A stretch of 64,000 nucleotides of DNA from Georgenia wutianyii (GTDB taxonomy: Bacteria > Actinomycetota > Actinomycetes > Actinomycetales > Actinomycetaceae), in NCBI RefSeq assembly GCF_006349365.1, contig NZ_CP040899.1:2666001-2730000 (forward strand), in the 5' to 3' direction. Under the pieces are notes generated by a model. The model was not told the origin of the DNA and searched no databases. It worked only from the letters and a program-made list of their open reading frames with translations. Shown one piece after another: positions 63,045 through 64,000 of this stretch (the first letter of the stretch is position 1; every line of letters starts with the position of its first letter). Position numbers and translations under genes: made by a program.

Positions 63045-64000
63045 ATGAGCATGACCGCTTCATCCGTTTGCACGACCCCCGCTGCCATCGCCGCCGAGCG
63101 GGTCGCCGGTCGTGCCCCCGCACTCGGGGCGCACCTGTACGGCGGCGGACTGGACGTCGCGGTGTTCGCGTCGCACGCGACCGCCGTCGACCTGTGCCTG
63201 CTCGAGGAGGACCGCTCCTCCCCCACGGGCTTCAGCGAGCGCCGCCTCGCGCTGCACCGCACCGAGCACGGCGTGTGGCAGGGCCACGTGCCCGGCGTCG
63301 GCGCCGGGCAGCGGTACGGCTTCCGCGTCCACGGCCGCTGGGACCCGGCAGCCGGCCTGCGGCACAACCCGGCCAAGCTGCTCCTGGACCCGTACGCACG
63401 CGCCGTCACGGGCGGCTTCGAGCTCGCGCCCGAGGTCTACGGCCACGCCGTCGACGAGCACCTCACCCCCCTGCCCGGCCTCGAGCCGAGCACGCTCGAC
63501 TCCGCCGGCCACGTGCGTCACGGGGTCGTCGTGGCGGAGCCGCCGGTCGTCCCGGCCGATGCCCGGCCGCACACCCCGTGGGAGCGCACCGTCGTCTACG
63601 AGGCGCACGTGCGCGGGCTCACCGAGCGGCTGCCCGGCGTGCCCGAGCACCTGCGTGGCACGTACGCGGGCCTGGCCCACCCGGCGACCATCGCGCACCT
63701 GCGCGAGCTGGGCGTCACGGCGGTCGAGCTGCTGCCGATCCACGCGTCGAACGACGAGCCGTTCCTCCTCGAGCGCGGGCTGAGCAACTACTGGGGCTAC
63801 AACACCCTCGGCTTCTTCGCCGCCGAGCCGCGCTACGCCACCGCCGCCGCCCAGGCGCAGGGGCCCGCCGCCGTCCTCGAGGAGGTCCGCGGCATGGTGC
63901 ACCTGCTCCACGAGGCGGGCCTCGAGGTCATCCTCGACGTCGTCTACAACCACACCGCCGAGGGCGGCGACGGCGGGCCGTCCCTGTCGTGGCGCGGCCT
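63045..64000 (+). CDS. glgX: Glycogen debranching enzyme GlgX, 3' partial
   Basis: The frame from ATG 63045 is open to the window end (about 318 codons). It has an N-terminal CBM48-like domain (ALGAHLYGGGLDVAVFA, RYGFRVHG), then the start of the amylase barrel: VYEAHVRGLTERLP, GVTAVELLPIHA, NYWGYNTLGFFA and EVILDVVYNHTAEG. It removes alpha-1,6 branches from limit dextrins. A second ATG two codons in is possible. Confidence 0.93.
   Translation, partial: MSMTASSVCTTPAAIAAERVAGRAPALGAHLYGGGLDVAVFASHATAVDLCLLEEDRSSPTGFSERRLALHRTEHGVWQGHVPGVGAGQRYGFRVHGRWDPAAGLRHNPAKLLLDPYARAVTGGFELAPEVYGHAVDEHLTPLPGLEPSTLDSAGHVRHGVVVAEPPVVPADARPHTPWERTVVYEAHVRGLTERLPGVPEHLRGTYAGLAHPATIAHLRELGVTAVELLPIHASNDEPFLLERGLSNYWGYNTLGFFAAEPRYATAAAQAQGPAAVLEEVRGMVHLLHEAGLEVILDVVYNHTAEGGDGGPSLSWRG

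Overview
This 64 kb window comes from a very GC-rich actinobacterium. Valine and leucine starts (GTG/TTG) are common, many starts appear leaderless, and the gene families fit a Micrococcales member close to the Georgenia/Cellulomonas group: a DUF3516 helicase, a MhuD-type heme monooxygenase, DUF222-HNH and DUF6318 proteins, a SipW-type export locus, and a polA-like 3'-5' exonuclease/polymerase next to a LigB-type ligase. Genus placement is inferred from gene content only. I found no rRNA, tRNA or CRISPR array.

Layout, left half. The window opens inside a P-type cation ATPase (1-2388). Minus-strand genes from 10.9 to 2.6 kb form a surface-protein locus: a large LuxR-type ATPase regulator, a secreted von Willebrand A protein, and a run of coupled genes for a SipW-like signal peptidase, three exported proteins with SipW-type signals, and a C-terminally anchored protein. 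PhzF, the exonuclease/polymerase and the ATP-dependent ligase follow, then a five-repeat membrane protein, an ArsR/VOC operon with a textbook promoter-operator, AGCS and MFS transporters, the DUF3516 helicase, a Cys-tRNA(Pro) deacylase, a pentapeptide-repeat protein, the MhuD-like protein, an APC permease, a deazaflavin-type reductase, a divergent EamA/LysR pair, an HhH-GPD protein and a DUF222-HNH protein.

Layout, middle. From 39.6 down to 32.1 kb a minus-strand Tad (Flp) pilus operon (cpaF, tadB, tadC, a small Flp-like pilin, two TadE-like pseudopilins and a TadG-like protein) continues into two copies of a lipoprotein (DUF6318) plus PKD-domain gene pair. Upstream of cpaF, 39.6-42.7 kb is a mosaic with lower-GC genes: a second truncated copy of the cpaF 5' end, three copies of one leader sequence, a possible decayed immunity-type gene, a lipoprotein and a SHOCT protein.

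Layout, right half. DUF429, a two-TM protein, RecQ and an alkaline phosphatase lead to a hexitol cassette: a mannitol-type PTS permease divergent from a zinc dehydrogenase, a DeoR regulator and a PfkB sugar-phosphate kinase. A TetR/ABC exporter module with palindromic operators follows, then an SDR epimerase, MnmA and a cysteine desulfurase (tRNA 2-thiouridine synthesis), a two-domain FKBP lipoprotein, EtfA/EtfB, and the 5' part of a GlgX debranching enzyme cut by the window end.

The most unusual non-coding signal is an exact 18-bp tandem repeat in three arrays (13.7, 58.4 and 58.7 kb). Each lies just after a stop codon, follows a C-rich tract, and runs in the direction of the gene it follows.
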